From Candidatus Peregrinibacteria bacterium (GTDB lineage Bacteria > Patescibacteriota > Gracilibacteria > Peribacterales > Peribacteraceae): DNA of 64,000 nt. The DNA lies in the NCBI GenBank assembly GCA_030649955.1, contig JAUSFD010000027.1, positions 1 to 64,000 of the forward strand, in the 5' to 3' direction. Positions 32,149 to 39,833 of the stretch are shown here, in pieces. The notes under the pieces are model-generated. The model saw nothing but the letters and a program-made list of their open reading frames with translations. It was not told the DNA's origin and made no database searches. The translations under genes and the position numbers were made by a program. Within the stretch, counting starts at the first letter, position 1. The number at the start of each line of letters is the position of its first letter.

Positions 32149-32937
32149 CTAGTTTATGCCATATCTTAGGGGCATTGCGACAGGGTCATCAAAAGGAATG
32201 TCGACCGATCTTAAAGCTCTTACACTCTCAGGAGTAATCTGATCCCTTCTTTCCTGGCAGACGAAAGTATTTGATGCTTCATCAAAATATTGAACACGAA
32301 TCCATGCTTTTTGTTCCTGAGGTGTGTTGGGATCCAAAACGAAATACTTTCCTGGTCCTATGATGTAAAGCACTGATGTTGTCTGTGGAGTGTCGTCGAT
32401 AGGCTTATAGGCTGTTCCCATGCAATCGCTTGTCATAAAGTATGGATTGATCCTGTTTCGGATACGTCCATACCAGGTATCAAGTGGTGTATGAATGCTT
32501 ACTGATCGATCCAGCTGCTCAGAATAGAAAGTTGAAAGATCAATGAGAGGTCCTAGTTCATCCCAGTTGGCATCAAAAATCTTTAACGGAAGCGTTCCAA
32601 CTATGCCTGGAGGGCCTTGTTCACCCTGTGGCCCCTGAGAGCCAACTGCTCCTGTTCCACCTCTTGGCCCAGATGGTCCCGGCTCACCTTGCGGGCCTTG
32701 TTCACCCTGCGCCCCCTGTTCACCTTGCGGCCCCTGTGGTCCAGGAACGAGCTGAATGTTATCGATGCGCTCTCGGAGATCGCATACGAAGGCTGTGATG
32801 CCAAACTGACGTGGCTTGTTGCAGTTTCTCTCAAAAAACTTCTGTGCCTCTCCTGTGTAGTGGCTAGCAATGGCAAATGCGGGCACTAAAACCGCAACAA
32901 TTCCGATACCCAATTTGGCACGTATGCGCGTATCCAC
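32149..32937 (-). CDS. Collagen-like surface protein, paralog 2
   Basis: A 262-residue protein with the same N-terminal anchor, the same [20 protein letters not shown] segment and about 16 Gly-X-Y triplets ([20 protein letters not shown] and on), but a different C-terminal head (from about residue 115). Shared stalk and different heads suggest duplication followed by head replacement. It starts at a GTG in the same promoter block as paralog 1. Confidence 0.8.
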   Translation of the reverse strand: MDTRIRAKLGIGIVAVLVPAFAIASHYTGEAQKFFERNCNKPRQFGITAFVCDLRERIDNIQLVPGPQGPQGEQGAQGEQGPQGEPGPSGPRGGTGAVGSQGPQGEQGPPGIVGTLPLKIFDANWDELGPLIDLSTFYSEQLDRSVSIHTPLDTWYGRIRNRINPYFMTSDCMGTAYKPIDDTPQTTSVLYIIGPGKYFVLDPNTPQEQKAWIRVQYFDEASNTFVCQERRDQITPESVRALRSVDIPFDDPVAMPLRYGIN

Positions 32938-32982
32938 AGGGAGCGAGTCTGCGCTTCCGACTATTCAGCGTCAAATCTCTTG

Positions 32983-33150
32983 ATGGAACAGATTAGAACG
33001 TATTGGCATTCTGATTCCTATATGATTAACGTGGCCATCTTCTCCGAAGAGTGTCAAAGGACAACAGGAGATATCCAAATCGAAGCTAAAAAGATCATTT
33101 CATCAGTTACGACATGGGAGTGGAACTCCAGTAAGTTATCTGAAAGTTGA
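32983..33150 (+). CDS. Candidate small ORF family, copy 3
   Basis: A 55-codon ORF (MEQIRTYWHSDSYMINVAIF and on), divergent from collagen-like gene 2 and followed by the SLH protein gene in the same orientation. It is the longest copy, extended at the C-terminus by WEWNSSKLSES. See copies 1 and 2. Confidence 0.45.
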   Translation: MEQIRTYWHSDSYMINVAIFSEECQRTTGDIQIEAKKIISSVTTWEWNSSKLSES

Positions 33151-33195
33151 TTTGAAGTGTTCATATTGGCAGACTTGTCCTCAACCCACCTCATT

Positions 33196-34236
33196 ATGAA
33201 GCGTCCCTCAGGTTTCCTTGCAGCAATCGCTCTGGTTCTAGCTCCAAGTATTGGATTCGCAAACCCTTTGGATGTCCCAGCTGACTCTTGGTATTCAAGT
33301 ACAGTTTCATCTTTTGTTAACGCAGGGTACTTCGAAGCAACACAACCTTTCAGGCCAACTGAAAAAGCAACAAGGGCTGAATTTGTGCAACTTTTAGTCA
33401 ACCTTCAGGGGGGTGTGACTCATGCACCTTTTACAATTCAGAGTTTTGACGATGTTGCTCCCAGTAATCCTTTTTTCAAATACTTTGAGGAAGCTGGATT
33501 GGCGGGTTGGATGAAAGGTGCAGGCAGCTGTTATGGGCAGCATCCTTGCACGGCAAACCCAAATAATCCTATCAACAGAGCAGAAGCAGCCACGCTGATG
33601 ATACGAGCGTTCAAATTGGAAATGAACAGCCAGATGCCATACTTTAGTGATAATACGCCCAATGAGTGGTTCACCCTTCCAATCAATAGTGCAGCAAGTC
33701 TCTGCATTCTTCAGGGCGATGGAGGAGAGAAAAGAGTGCGACCTGCTGACAATATGATTCGGGCAGAAATGATTACAATGCTTCAAAGAGCATTGCAGCG
33801 TCTTCATTATCCGAATTGCGTAGCTCCTACTGGTTTTTCACTTCCCAACGCTAATGCCAAATCTGCTCAGCCAACTCAGTCTGTTTCTTCTTCATCAACT
33901 TCGAGTATTCAGTCTTCTTCGCAATCCAGTTCTTCTTCGATTTTTCCTATAGATTCAGCCATGACACTTTCCATTATCAAATTCCTCGCTCCAACTGAAC
34001 AAAACGTAAAGACCATTGAGAAAAATATGGAGTATTACAATGACGATTCTCACCGTGAATTTGTTCAAGAAATGATGGGGTATCTTTTTACAATTGAAGA
34101 GGCATCTGCGAAGCTTGAATTTTATCAAAAACAATCTGAAACAAGAGGACTAACTCCTGATGAAGTCAAAGAAGTTTATGCATTGATGGATCAAATAAAC
34201 GCTGTGGTTTTGAAAGGTAACAACATGCTTAAGTAG
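33196..34236 (+). CDS. SLH-domain surface protein
   Basis: A 346-residue secreted protein: signal peptide (cut near IGFANP), three S-layer-homology repeats across about residues 22-215 (WYSSTVSSFVNAGYFEATQP, RPTEKATRAEFVQLL; INRAEAATLMIRAF; MIRAEMITMLQRAL), a Ser-rich linker and a C-terminal helical region. SLH repeats tether proteins to wall polysaccharide. Start chosen at 33196; the open frame from 33157 would bury the signal peptide. It follows the collagen-like array and may anchor the same surface structure. Confidence 0.85.
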   Translation: MKRPSGFLAAIALVLAPSIGFANPLDVPADSWYSSTVSSFVNAGYFEATQPFRPTEKATRAEFVQLLVNLQGGVTHAPFTIQSFDDVAPSNPFFKYFEEAGLAGWMKGAGSCYGQHPCTANPNNPINRAEAATLMIRAFKLEMNSQMPYFSDNTPNEWFTLPINSAASLCILQGDGGEKRVRPADNMIRAEMITMLQRALQRLHYPNCVAPTGFSLPNANAKSAQPTQSVSSSSTSSIQSSSQSSSSSIFPIDSAMTLSIIKFLAPTEQNVKTIEKNMEYYNDDSHREFVQEMMGYLFTIEEASAKLEFYQKQSETRGLTPDEVKEVYALMDQINAVVLKGNNMLK

Positions 34237-34270
34237 GGAGTAGAATCTCAAATGATTTCGAGCACCCAAC

Positions 34271-34837
34271 ATGGACACAACTGATGCAGCCAGAAGAATA
34301 GAAATGACATTCCTCCGTAAATCAGGCTATCTATGCGGCTGGGCATGGAAAACAATACGATGGAATTGTAGAGGTGAGCCAACTGGTCAAATAACAGTAA
34401 AAATAGCTACAGGTAGTGATGGTGATAATTACTACATGGAGCTGGACTACAAGACGCGTTCTGGAGATGAGGAATGGCGACCAATGGATTATCGAGTCAG
34501 GCTTGAATCTACGCCATGTAGGTATGGAGGGAAGCGTTGGTGGTTTAGATGCCCCGTTGTGCGCTGCAACCGACGAAACAGCATTCTCTACCAGAGTGGT
34601 GATTATTTTGTGTGTCGCAAGTGTGCGAGGCTATCCTATGCCTCTCAGGAGTACAGAAGCAGACGCATTGGTCTTCTAGGTAGGATAATGGACGCAGAGA
34701 AGTTTGAAATGACCTTGAAACGTTGGTATTACAGAGGAAAGCCAACAAGAAAGCATCGAAAGCTCCTGAGGATGTATGGTGGCAAAAGTCCAATGGAGGC
34801 TGTGAACGCTGTGGCGGCTGCTCTTGGCATGTTCTAG
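34271..34837 (+). CDS. Zinc-ribbon protein common in mobile elements
   Basis: A 188-residue basic protein with CPVVRCNRRNSILYQSGDYF and CRKCARLSYASQ, a zinc-ribbon-like set of cysteines preceded by GGKRWWF. Proteins with the WWF-C..C...C..C-LTY pattern recur in phage and integrative elements; their role is not established, though DNA binding is a fair guess. It stands 34 nt after the SLH gene and is followed by a terminator. Confidence 0.65.
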   Translation: MDTTDAARRIEMTFLRKSGYLCGWAWKTIRWNCRGEPTGQITVKIATGSDGDNYYMELDYKTRSGDEEWRPMDYRVRLESTPCRYGGKRWWFRCPVVRCNRRNSILYQSGDYFVCRKCARLSYASQEYRSRRIGLLGRIMDAEKFEMTLKRWYYRGKPTRKHRKLLRMYGGKSPMEAVNAVAAALGMF

Positions 34838-34886
34838 GGCAATCTAACGCAATCTGCTAGTATAGGAGCGCGTATCCACACGCAAC

Positions 34887-34917
34887 AAAGCCCGCAGCTC
34901 GCCCAGTCGCGGGCTTT
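34887..34917 (+). terminator. Rho-independent terminator
   Basis: Arms AAAGCCCGC/GCGGGCTTT around a 13-nt loop, ending in TTTTT. It separates the zinc-ribbon gene from the next gene. Confidence 0.8.
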
Positions 34918-34933
34918 TTGATAGGCTTGGTAT

Positions 34934-35698
34934 ATGGGCGAGCAGAAGATTCCGCAGATTGCGGACAGAATTGAAGACCTCAATGAAATTAGCGAGTGGA
35001 TTTCAAGTGTAGATCTGTGGTTGGTTGAGAATATAGATTGCCGATTCGCTTCGAAAGCCCAGACAGAAGTTAAGAACCTAAGGAAGGCAATTCGGAGCAT
35101 GCGCTATTGGCAAGATGATATTGCCAATCCTTATGTGCCGTACTTTTCTTATTGGAGAGAGATTGAAACACCAGAAGAAATTCAAAAACGTAAAGACGAA
35201 CTAGAGAATAACAAAAGGAAAGGGGCTGAATCTGAATACCAAAAATGGATACCAACGTTGAAAGCCAGAGTTATGTTGGTTCGAACTTACCTTCGGAAAA
35301 TTCAAGAATGGAAGGAGTCCATCAGAGTTAAAACAACTGATGCTGAAGTTAGAGCAACTGAGTACAGGATTTATCTTGATGAGCAAGATGTCTTGCGTGA
35401 TACAAATGGTAACTTTTACAAACTTAACCAAGAGCAATCGAGGGACTTTCTATCAATAATTCGGCGCTTCTTATCAGGCAAACCATTGAAACAAGAAGAT
35501 CTGGAATCACTAATTGGTCACCATCCAAAGTCGAAACAGAAGAAGTACTCTGGGAACATCGACAAACTCTTGTATCACTATACTCAAAAGATGTCTCGCG
35601 GGAGGGAAGGAAAGAATTTCAAAAATGATTGGTTCGTAAGGGTGGGAGAGAGAAATAAGTACATATACCAGATGAATGCGAAGTACCTCACACGGTAA
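34934..35698 (+). CDS. Hypothetical island protein, helical
   Basis: A 254-residue charged protein, Lys/Glu-rich with long predicted helices (about residues 25-60 and 75-130) and no signal peptide. No domain recognised. AT-rich codon use like its island neighbours. It starts 17 nt after the terminator, so it probably has its own promoter in that short gap. Confidence 0.6.
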   Translation: MGEQKIPQIADRIEDLNEISEWISSVDLWLVENIDCRFASKAQTEVKNLRKAIRSMRYWQDDIANPYVPYFSYWREIETPEEIQKRKDELENNKRKGAESEYQKWIPTLKARVMLVRTYLRKIQEWKESIRVKTTDAEVRATEYRIYLDEQDVLRDTNGNFYKLNQEQSRDFLSIIRRFLSGKPLKQEDLESLIGHHPKSKQKKYSGNIDKLLYHYTQKMSRGREGKNFKNDWFVRVGERNKYIYQMNAKYLTR

Positions 35699-35878
35699 CA
35701 CGTTCTAAAACTGGCTAGCATAAGCCTTGAACGTGGAATTCAGGAAAAATACTGTTTTTTCTACACCTTGGATTTTTGGCTTAGATGAATAGTAAACAGG
35801 ATCTCATAACATTCACTTCTACACGATGTGCTCCAGAAACTTTCTATGTAGAACCAGTTGGTGATTCTTCGCTGGTTT

Positions 35879-35930
35879 CCACTTTGGCCGCCCACTCTAG
35901 GAAGAGGCCCTCCACGGGGGCCAAAAGTGG
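35879..35930. promoter_or_regulatory. Inverted repeat upstream of recombinase operon
   Basis: Arms CCACTTTGGCC and GGCCAAAAGTGG (35879-35889, 35919-35930) with GC-rich sequence between. It lies in a 259-nt gap with no other gene, 28 nt before the first small gene of the recombinase operon. An operator or structured leader is possible. Confidence 0.4.
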
Positions 35931-35957
35931 TACCTCTATTCGCTTACAATCTCTTCG

Positions 35958-36227
35958 ATGACAACATTTTATCAGCTCACGATCGGCGGGCGTCAGGAGT
36001 TCATCCCACCTAAACACAACATCTGGTCGTTTTTGGATCACATCTCACAGCGACGACCCAAGCTCCTCGATCCACACAGACACGGTGACCTGGTTATTGA
36101 ATTCGCTCACTACCTTGGATTGAACCCTGAGCGCTGGGGAAAAAACATTGGGCCTATTATGTGGCTTCTTAAGATCAGTCCTGATCTTGAGCGGGCTTGC
36201 AGAAAATACCGCTCCGATGCCCGCTGA
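35958..36227 (+). CDS. Small protein of the recombinase operon
   Basis: An 89-residue protein of unknown function with Trp- and His-rich sequence (NIWSFLDHISQRRPKLLDPH, GLNPERWGKNIGPIMWLL). It is the first of three overlapping genes ending with the serine recombinase: its stop overlaps the next start by a few bases. It could be a regulator or directionality factor, judged by position only. Confidence 0.5.
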   Translation: MTTFYQLTIGGRQEFIPPKHNIWSFLDHISQRRPKLLDPHRHGDLVIEFAHYLGLNPERWGKNIGPIMWLLKISPDLERACRKYRSDAR

Positions 36228-36387
36228 GTCACCAGTCACTGGCGGCCCCCGCTTTAACGTCCGTTATCTCAACTGGACGGAGGAGCAGAGCCGCCAGTGG
36301 GTTCAGGGACTCGCCAAACTCTGCATAATGAGTTATTGCCAAAATAAGGATCTTCTAAGTCTTCCCAATGACAGTCCCGAAAGCTAA
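36217..36387 (+). CDS. Small protein translationally coupled to recombinase
   Basis: A 56-residue ORF beginning MPAESPVTGGPRFNVRYLNW. It overlaps the previous gene by 11 nt and the recombinase start by 20 nt, a coupling typical of real genes. No domain recognised. It may be a recombination directionality factor, as small proteins in this position often are; that is a guess. Confidence 0.45.
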   Translation: MPAESPVTGGPRFNVRYLNWTEEQSRQWVQGLAKLCIMSYCQNKDLLSLPNDSPES

Positions 36388-37957
36388 GATTCAACCGATG
36401 GATACGCAAAAGGCTGCCGTGACCTATTCACGTGTCAGCACAGATGGCCAAGTGGATGGCTTCAGTCTGGACGTGCAGCGGCGCGAAACGAAGAAGGCAG
36501 CCGAGAAGCTGGGTTGTGAAGTATTACGGGAGTTCGTAGATGAAGGCGTGAGTGGAACATTGGAGGAACGCCCTGCATTTGCAGAGCTGTTACTATTCTG
36601 CGCTAAGAACAAAGGGAGGGTGACATATGTGATTGTGAAGGACATTGACCGCTTTTCGCGGGAAACTCTGGTTCACCAAATTCTCAACAACAAGCTGAAA
36701 GCATTGGGCGTGATTCTCTACTCCATCAATCAACCGTCTATTGCGGAAAATAATCCGCAGGGTCGATTCATGGAGAATATCTTTTCGTCTGTTGCTCAGT
36801 TGGAACGTGACCAGATCGTGCAGCGTTGCCTCTCAGGAACGAAGGAAGCCGTATTGCAGGGTGCATGGACGTGTCGCGCTCCCTACGGCTACGACTACGA
36901 TAAGACCTCTGACGGTAAACCTACACTCAAGATCATTCCTGAACGTGCTGAGGCTGTTCGGAAGGCATTTGAGTGGTACGCAGACGGCCTCCTGCTAACT
37001 CAGGTTGCAGACAGGTTGTTTGCCCTTGGCTACACGACAGGCAAAGGCAAAAAGTTTAGTAAGCAAAGCGTTGATAATATCCTAAAAAATCCCGCATATC
37101 TTGGGAAGGTGAAGCATCGACAATTCCCTGATCGGATCATTGACGGTCTGCATTCTGCAATCATTTCCGCAGAGATATGGGATGCTGTGCAAATGCGCTT
37201 TGATAATCGCTTCCCCTTTCCGACCAAGCTCAAAATCAACCCTGAGTTCATCCTGACGAATGTTCTCCGTTGCCCAAAATGCAGCGGTCCCATGACGGGC
37301 GCGTATCATCGTGGGAAGAGCGGCGCGAGATTCCCGTACTACCGTTGCCGTGTTTCTGGCTGCAAAGCGAAGGTACTCAAGCGCGACAAGGTGCAGGAGC
37401 AGTTCCGAGAGTCCCTGGCGAGTGTTAAGCCTACAGAAACATGTGTGAAGCTCTTTGAGGACAGCATCATCACTGTATGGCGGGAGAAGTGGCAGGACGC
37501 CTGCAATGAGAAGACAAGGCTGGCACGACAGATCACAGAGCTTGAGCAGAAGCGGGATACAGTCGTAGACAAGTTCATCACAGGCAAGCTCTCGGAAGAG
37601 CTATACCAACGGCACTTGGCGAAGGTGGATGCTGAGATTCTCAAAGTCAGTCAGCAGCGAGAGGAGCATGTTCTATCGGAGCAGCAGATTCGGGAGCTAC
37701 TGGAATACGCCCGACGGTTCATCACATCGCCTTTAAACACATGGGATCGCGAGCCACTAGATCGCAAAAGACTTCTCCAGCGGTTCGTCTTCCCAACGGG
37801 TCTCCGACCTGAAAGTGATGGCTCCATTTTAAACATCGAACTTTCGCCAATGTTACAGCTAATCGACGGTTCTGTTACCTCCGAGTCAAAGATGGTGGAG
37901 CTGAAGGGACTTAAACCCTCGACCTCCGCAATGCGAATGCGGCGCTCTATCAGCTGA
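36368..37957 (+). CDS. Large serine recombinase (integrase)
   Basis: A 529-residue site-specific recombinase: resolvase domain with catalytic Ser24 in YSRVSTDGQ and the DRFSR loop (about 1-155), a recombinase domain (about 165-290), a zinc ribbon (CPKCSGPMTGAY, C...C about 300-340) and a coiled coil (about 375-440). It should integrate and excise its element at an att site. Its last 65 nt run antisense through tRNA-Ala(CGC), so the C-terminus (VELKGLKPSTSAMRMRRSIS) is encoded by target sequence. Confidence 0.95.
   Translation: MTVPKAKIQPMDTQKAAVTYSRVSTDGQVDGFSLDVQRRETKKAAEKLGCEVLREFVDEGVSGTLEERPAFAELLLFCAKNKGRVTYVIVKDIDRFSRETLVHQILNNKLKALGVILYSINQPSIAENNPQGRFMENIFSSVAQLERDQIVQRCLSGTKEAVLQGAWTCRAPYGYDYDKTSDGKPTLKIIPERAEAVRKAFEWYADGLLLTQVADRLFALGYTTGKGKKFSKQSVDNILKNPAYLGKVKHRQFPDRIIDGLHSAIISAEIWDAVQMRFDNRFPFPTKLKINPEFILTNVLRCPKCSGPMTGAYHRGKSGARFPYYRCRVSGCKAKVLKRDKVQEQFRESLASVKPTETCVKLFEDSIITVWREKWQDACNEKTRLARQITELEQKRDTVVDKFITGKLSEELYQRHLAKVDAEILKVSQQREEHVLSEQQIRELLEYARRFITSPLNTWDREPLDRKRLLQRFVFPTGLRPESDGSILNIELSPMLQLIDGSVTSESKMVELKGLKPSTSAMRMRRSIS
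37861..37917. repeat. Right att-like site of the tRNA-Ala island
   Basis: The sequence shared with L1 (28432-28483) and, in its tRNA part (37901-37917), with the internal scar at 31014-31030. It straddles the end of the recombinase gene and the 3' end of tRNA-Ala. The crossover probably lies within ACCTCCGAGTCAAAGATGGT or the next ten bases. Confidence 0.75.
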
Positions 37958-37968
37958 GCTACAGCCCC
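37893..37968 (-). tRNA. tRNA-Ala (CGC)
   Basis: A 76-nt cloverleaf on the minus strand with encoded CCA. Acceptor GGGGCTG pairs with CAGCTCC, the anticodon stem CCGCA/TGCGG holds the loop TTCGCAT (anticodon CGC), and the T arm is GGGTTTAAGTCCC. Its 3' end faces the island and serves as the integration target. Confidence 0.95.
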
Positions 37969-37970
37969 AC

Positions 37971-38087
37971 GATAGGGTTAGGGTTAGGATTAGGGCTAGG
38001 AAAAGACCAAATGCGTGAGTGAGAGTACCAATGCCACGCTCGTATGACAACGATTTTTCAACGAGGACCTAGCCCCAGCCCTAACCC
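37971..38087. repeat. Telomere-like GGGTTA tract and inverted partner
   Basis: GATAGGGTTAGGGTTAGGAT and the following TAGGGCTAGG (37971-38000) lie between two tRNA genes. CCTAGCCCCAGCCCTAACCC (38068-38087) is its inverted match in 17 of 20 positions. The G runs could form a quadruplex, or the two arms a long stem spanning the 67-nt spacer. Confidence 0.55.
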
Positions 38088-38134
38088 AATCCCTTCTCAA
38101 ACAGAGAGACGTTTGCTACATTTTCCCCCGACGT

Positions 38135-38209
38135 GGCCCGGTAGCTCAGTGGTAGAGCGCAGCCCTGAAGAGGCTGGCGTCGTCAGTTCGATTCTGACCT
38201 GGGCCACCA
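38135..38209 (+). tRNA. tRNA-Phe (GAA)
   Basis: A 75-nt cloverleaf with encoded CCA: acceptor GGCCCGG/CTGGGCC, D arm GCTC/GAGC, anticodon stem CAGCC/GGCTG with loop CTGAAGA (anticodon GAA), and T arm GTCAG/CTGAC. A decayed copy of its last 40 nt lies at 40914-40953. Confidence 0.9.
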
Positions 38210-38468
38210 TAAACTTTTGGAGGATAGAACGCCTTCTCAATCACGGGATTCCACACAAAATTTCCCACTGAACCGTCGAACACAGAAAAGTTCGACCAAA
38301 GAAGACGGGCAAAGTGGTCTAGATCAATCGGATTCGCTTCTTTCCAATTCTGGAAGCCATTTTCAAGAGTTCGACTATTTTGTTGTAATTGAAAGATTCA
38401 CGGGAAAGGCGAAGTTGACATATACACTCATAGGTTTTACTGTAATCGTGCTTTTACCCCTCAAAATC

Positions 38469-39083
38469 ATGCTCGAAGTGAGAATCCCCGACTCCGATCA
38501 GCGATCTGCGTTTGAACTGCTCACATTGGCAACAACCATGACGGGTTTCAAAGCCGAATCGGAGGACAAACGAAGCCGTACTTTCAAACTCAATACTGGT
38601 CATAAAAAACTTGAAGATCGTCAAATTGAGGAAGTCAGAGCGAAGCTTGCTGGTATCGGTTTGGAACTTGTTGTTCCAGCGCAAGACAAAGCGGAAGGCG
38701 AAACGATTACAGTATCGGATGACGCAAAAGCTGCTTTGGAGTTGGCCTTCGATGAATCACTGGAAAGACTGGGAGAGTCAGACGAGCGTGATCTACTTGC
38801 AATCCTTCAAGCGGAAGGTGCGCGGATGAAGGTGTCGCCCGAGGCTAAGGCCGCGTTGAAGTTGGCGATGAAAGAATCATTCGAAAGAATCGTACAGGAA
38901 CACCGCGAGTTGTTCGATCTACATACGCTTCTACGAGCGGAAGGTGCGCGGATGAAAATATCTCCCGAAGCCAAAGCCGCGCTTAAATTAGCGATGCATG
39001 AATCACTCGAAAGAATCGCACAGGGCGGAAAGACCGACAGTGAAGAACCCTGCGTCTCGCCCTTCGCTGCGGCTCGGGCTTGA
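38469..39083 (+). CDS. Hypothetical protein with Ala-rich repeats, end altered by IS
   Basis: A 204-residue soluble protein. After an N-terminal domain of about 85 residues come three imperfect repeats of about 40 residues around AKAALKLAMKESFERI, each preceded by AEGARMK in the last two. The final residues (EPCVSPFAAARA) and the stop are encoded inside the right-end hairpin of the IS200 element, so the native C-terminus was probably replaced. The open frame reaches back to a TTG at 38217, 7 nt after tRNA-Phe, which would add a transmembrane segment. The true start is uncertain. Confidence 0.5.
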   Translation: MLEVRIPDSDQRSAFELLTLATTMTGFKAESEDKRSRTFKLNTGHKKLEDRQIEEVRAKLAGIGLELVVPAQDKAEGETITVSDDAKAALELAFDESLERLGESDERDLLAILQAEGARMKVSPEAKAALKLAMKESFERIVQEHRELFDLHTLLRAEGARMKISPEAKAALKLAMHESLERIAQGGKTDSEEPCVSPFAAARA

Positions 39084-39640
39084 ACGCAGGGCATCCCTCG
39101 CTACTCGAGATCGAACAGTTTGAGCTGCACATCATCTGGCTTTCTCCCCTGCTTCTCGATGTATTTCAGAATGGTTTCCTTTGTACCACGATTGCTGACC
39201 GTTCCAATGTAATAACCATCTGTCCAGAATGATCCACCCCAGAGTTGCTCTTTGACTGAGGGTATGCGAAGGCAGGGTCTTGCCGTGAGCTTCTTGATCG
39301 TGCCGATGACATCCCCTCCTGAGTGTGTGGGGAGGAATTGGCAGAGGATGTGAACGTGATTGTCATCGAAGCCAATTTTGTAGATGTGGATGGCAAAGCG
39401 CTCCTTGAATCCCTTGAGTGTTTCCAGGATTGTCTCGATCACGTGGGGTTCTAGGACCGCTTTTCTGTATTTGATCGTGATCTGGATGTGATAGTGGCAC
39501 TCAGAGACGTTGTGATACCAACGCCAGAGATCTGTATCAATCTTGAGCATAGATGTTCATTGTATCTGTTTGTTGTGTGTGTTGAGCGAATAAGGTGCCT
39601 GCGTCCGCGCTGCGGCGCTTGAACGCAGGGCATGGGTAGT
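39048..39640. mobile_element. IS200/IS605-family element, tnpA only
   Basis: A minus-strand tnpA is bracketed by two hairpins in the same orientation: arms CCCTGCGT/ACGCAGGG (39048-39055, 39084-39091) and CCTGCGT/ACGCAGG (39598-39604, 39623-39629), both containing CGCTGCGGC and followed by GGCAT. Subterminal direct-orientation hairpins are the hallmark of these single-strand transposons. Exact ends are not fixed by eye. No tnpB is present. Confidence 0.75.
39101..39550 (-). CDS. tnpA: IS200-type Y1 transposase
   Basis: A 149-residue HUH transposase, the normal length. His65 and His67 in NHVHIL hold the metal, and Tyr130 in ILKYIEKQG attacks the DNA 5' side. The RGTKETILKYI context matches the family. 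It moves as single-stranded DNA using the flanking hairpins. Intact, so possibly active. Confidence 0.93.
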   Translation of the reverse strand: MLKIDTDLWRWYHNVSECHYHIQITIKYRKAVLEPHVIETILETLKGFKERFAIHIYKIGFDDNHVHILCQFLPTHSGGDVIGTIKKLTARPCLRIPSVKEQLWGGSFWTDGYYIGTVSNRGTKETILKYIEKQGRKPDDVQLKLFDLE

Positions 39641-39673
39641 AAATAATTACCTTTCGATGACGCTTTAGAGCTT

Positions 39674-39699
39674 GAAAGCAAATTTGCTGCTTTCTTTTT
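39674..39699 (+). terminator. Terminator downstream of the IS
   Basis: Arms GAAAGCA/TGCTTTC, 7-nt loop and a T run. It may be the original end of the transcript for the gene that the IS now interrupts. Confidence 0.6.
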
Positions 39700-39833
39700 C
39701 ATCAAAAGTGAGCATTTTTAACTTCTTCGTCAGTTCCGTAAGCCCAGACAGAACTGTTATGATGTCCTCGTAGGGTTCGACTTTGAACTGATAAGCTCCA
39801 CCACCCACTGCACTTTTCTGTTATCCTGTGCGT

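Noticed and set aside
39760-39806. tRNA-like stretch with GGGTTCGACTTTGAACTGAT and AGCTCCACCA
   Set aside because: The end resembles a tRNA 3' terminus, but no T-arm pairing or rest of a cloverleaf can be drawn. It may be another scar, but the support is too thin.
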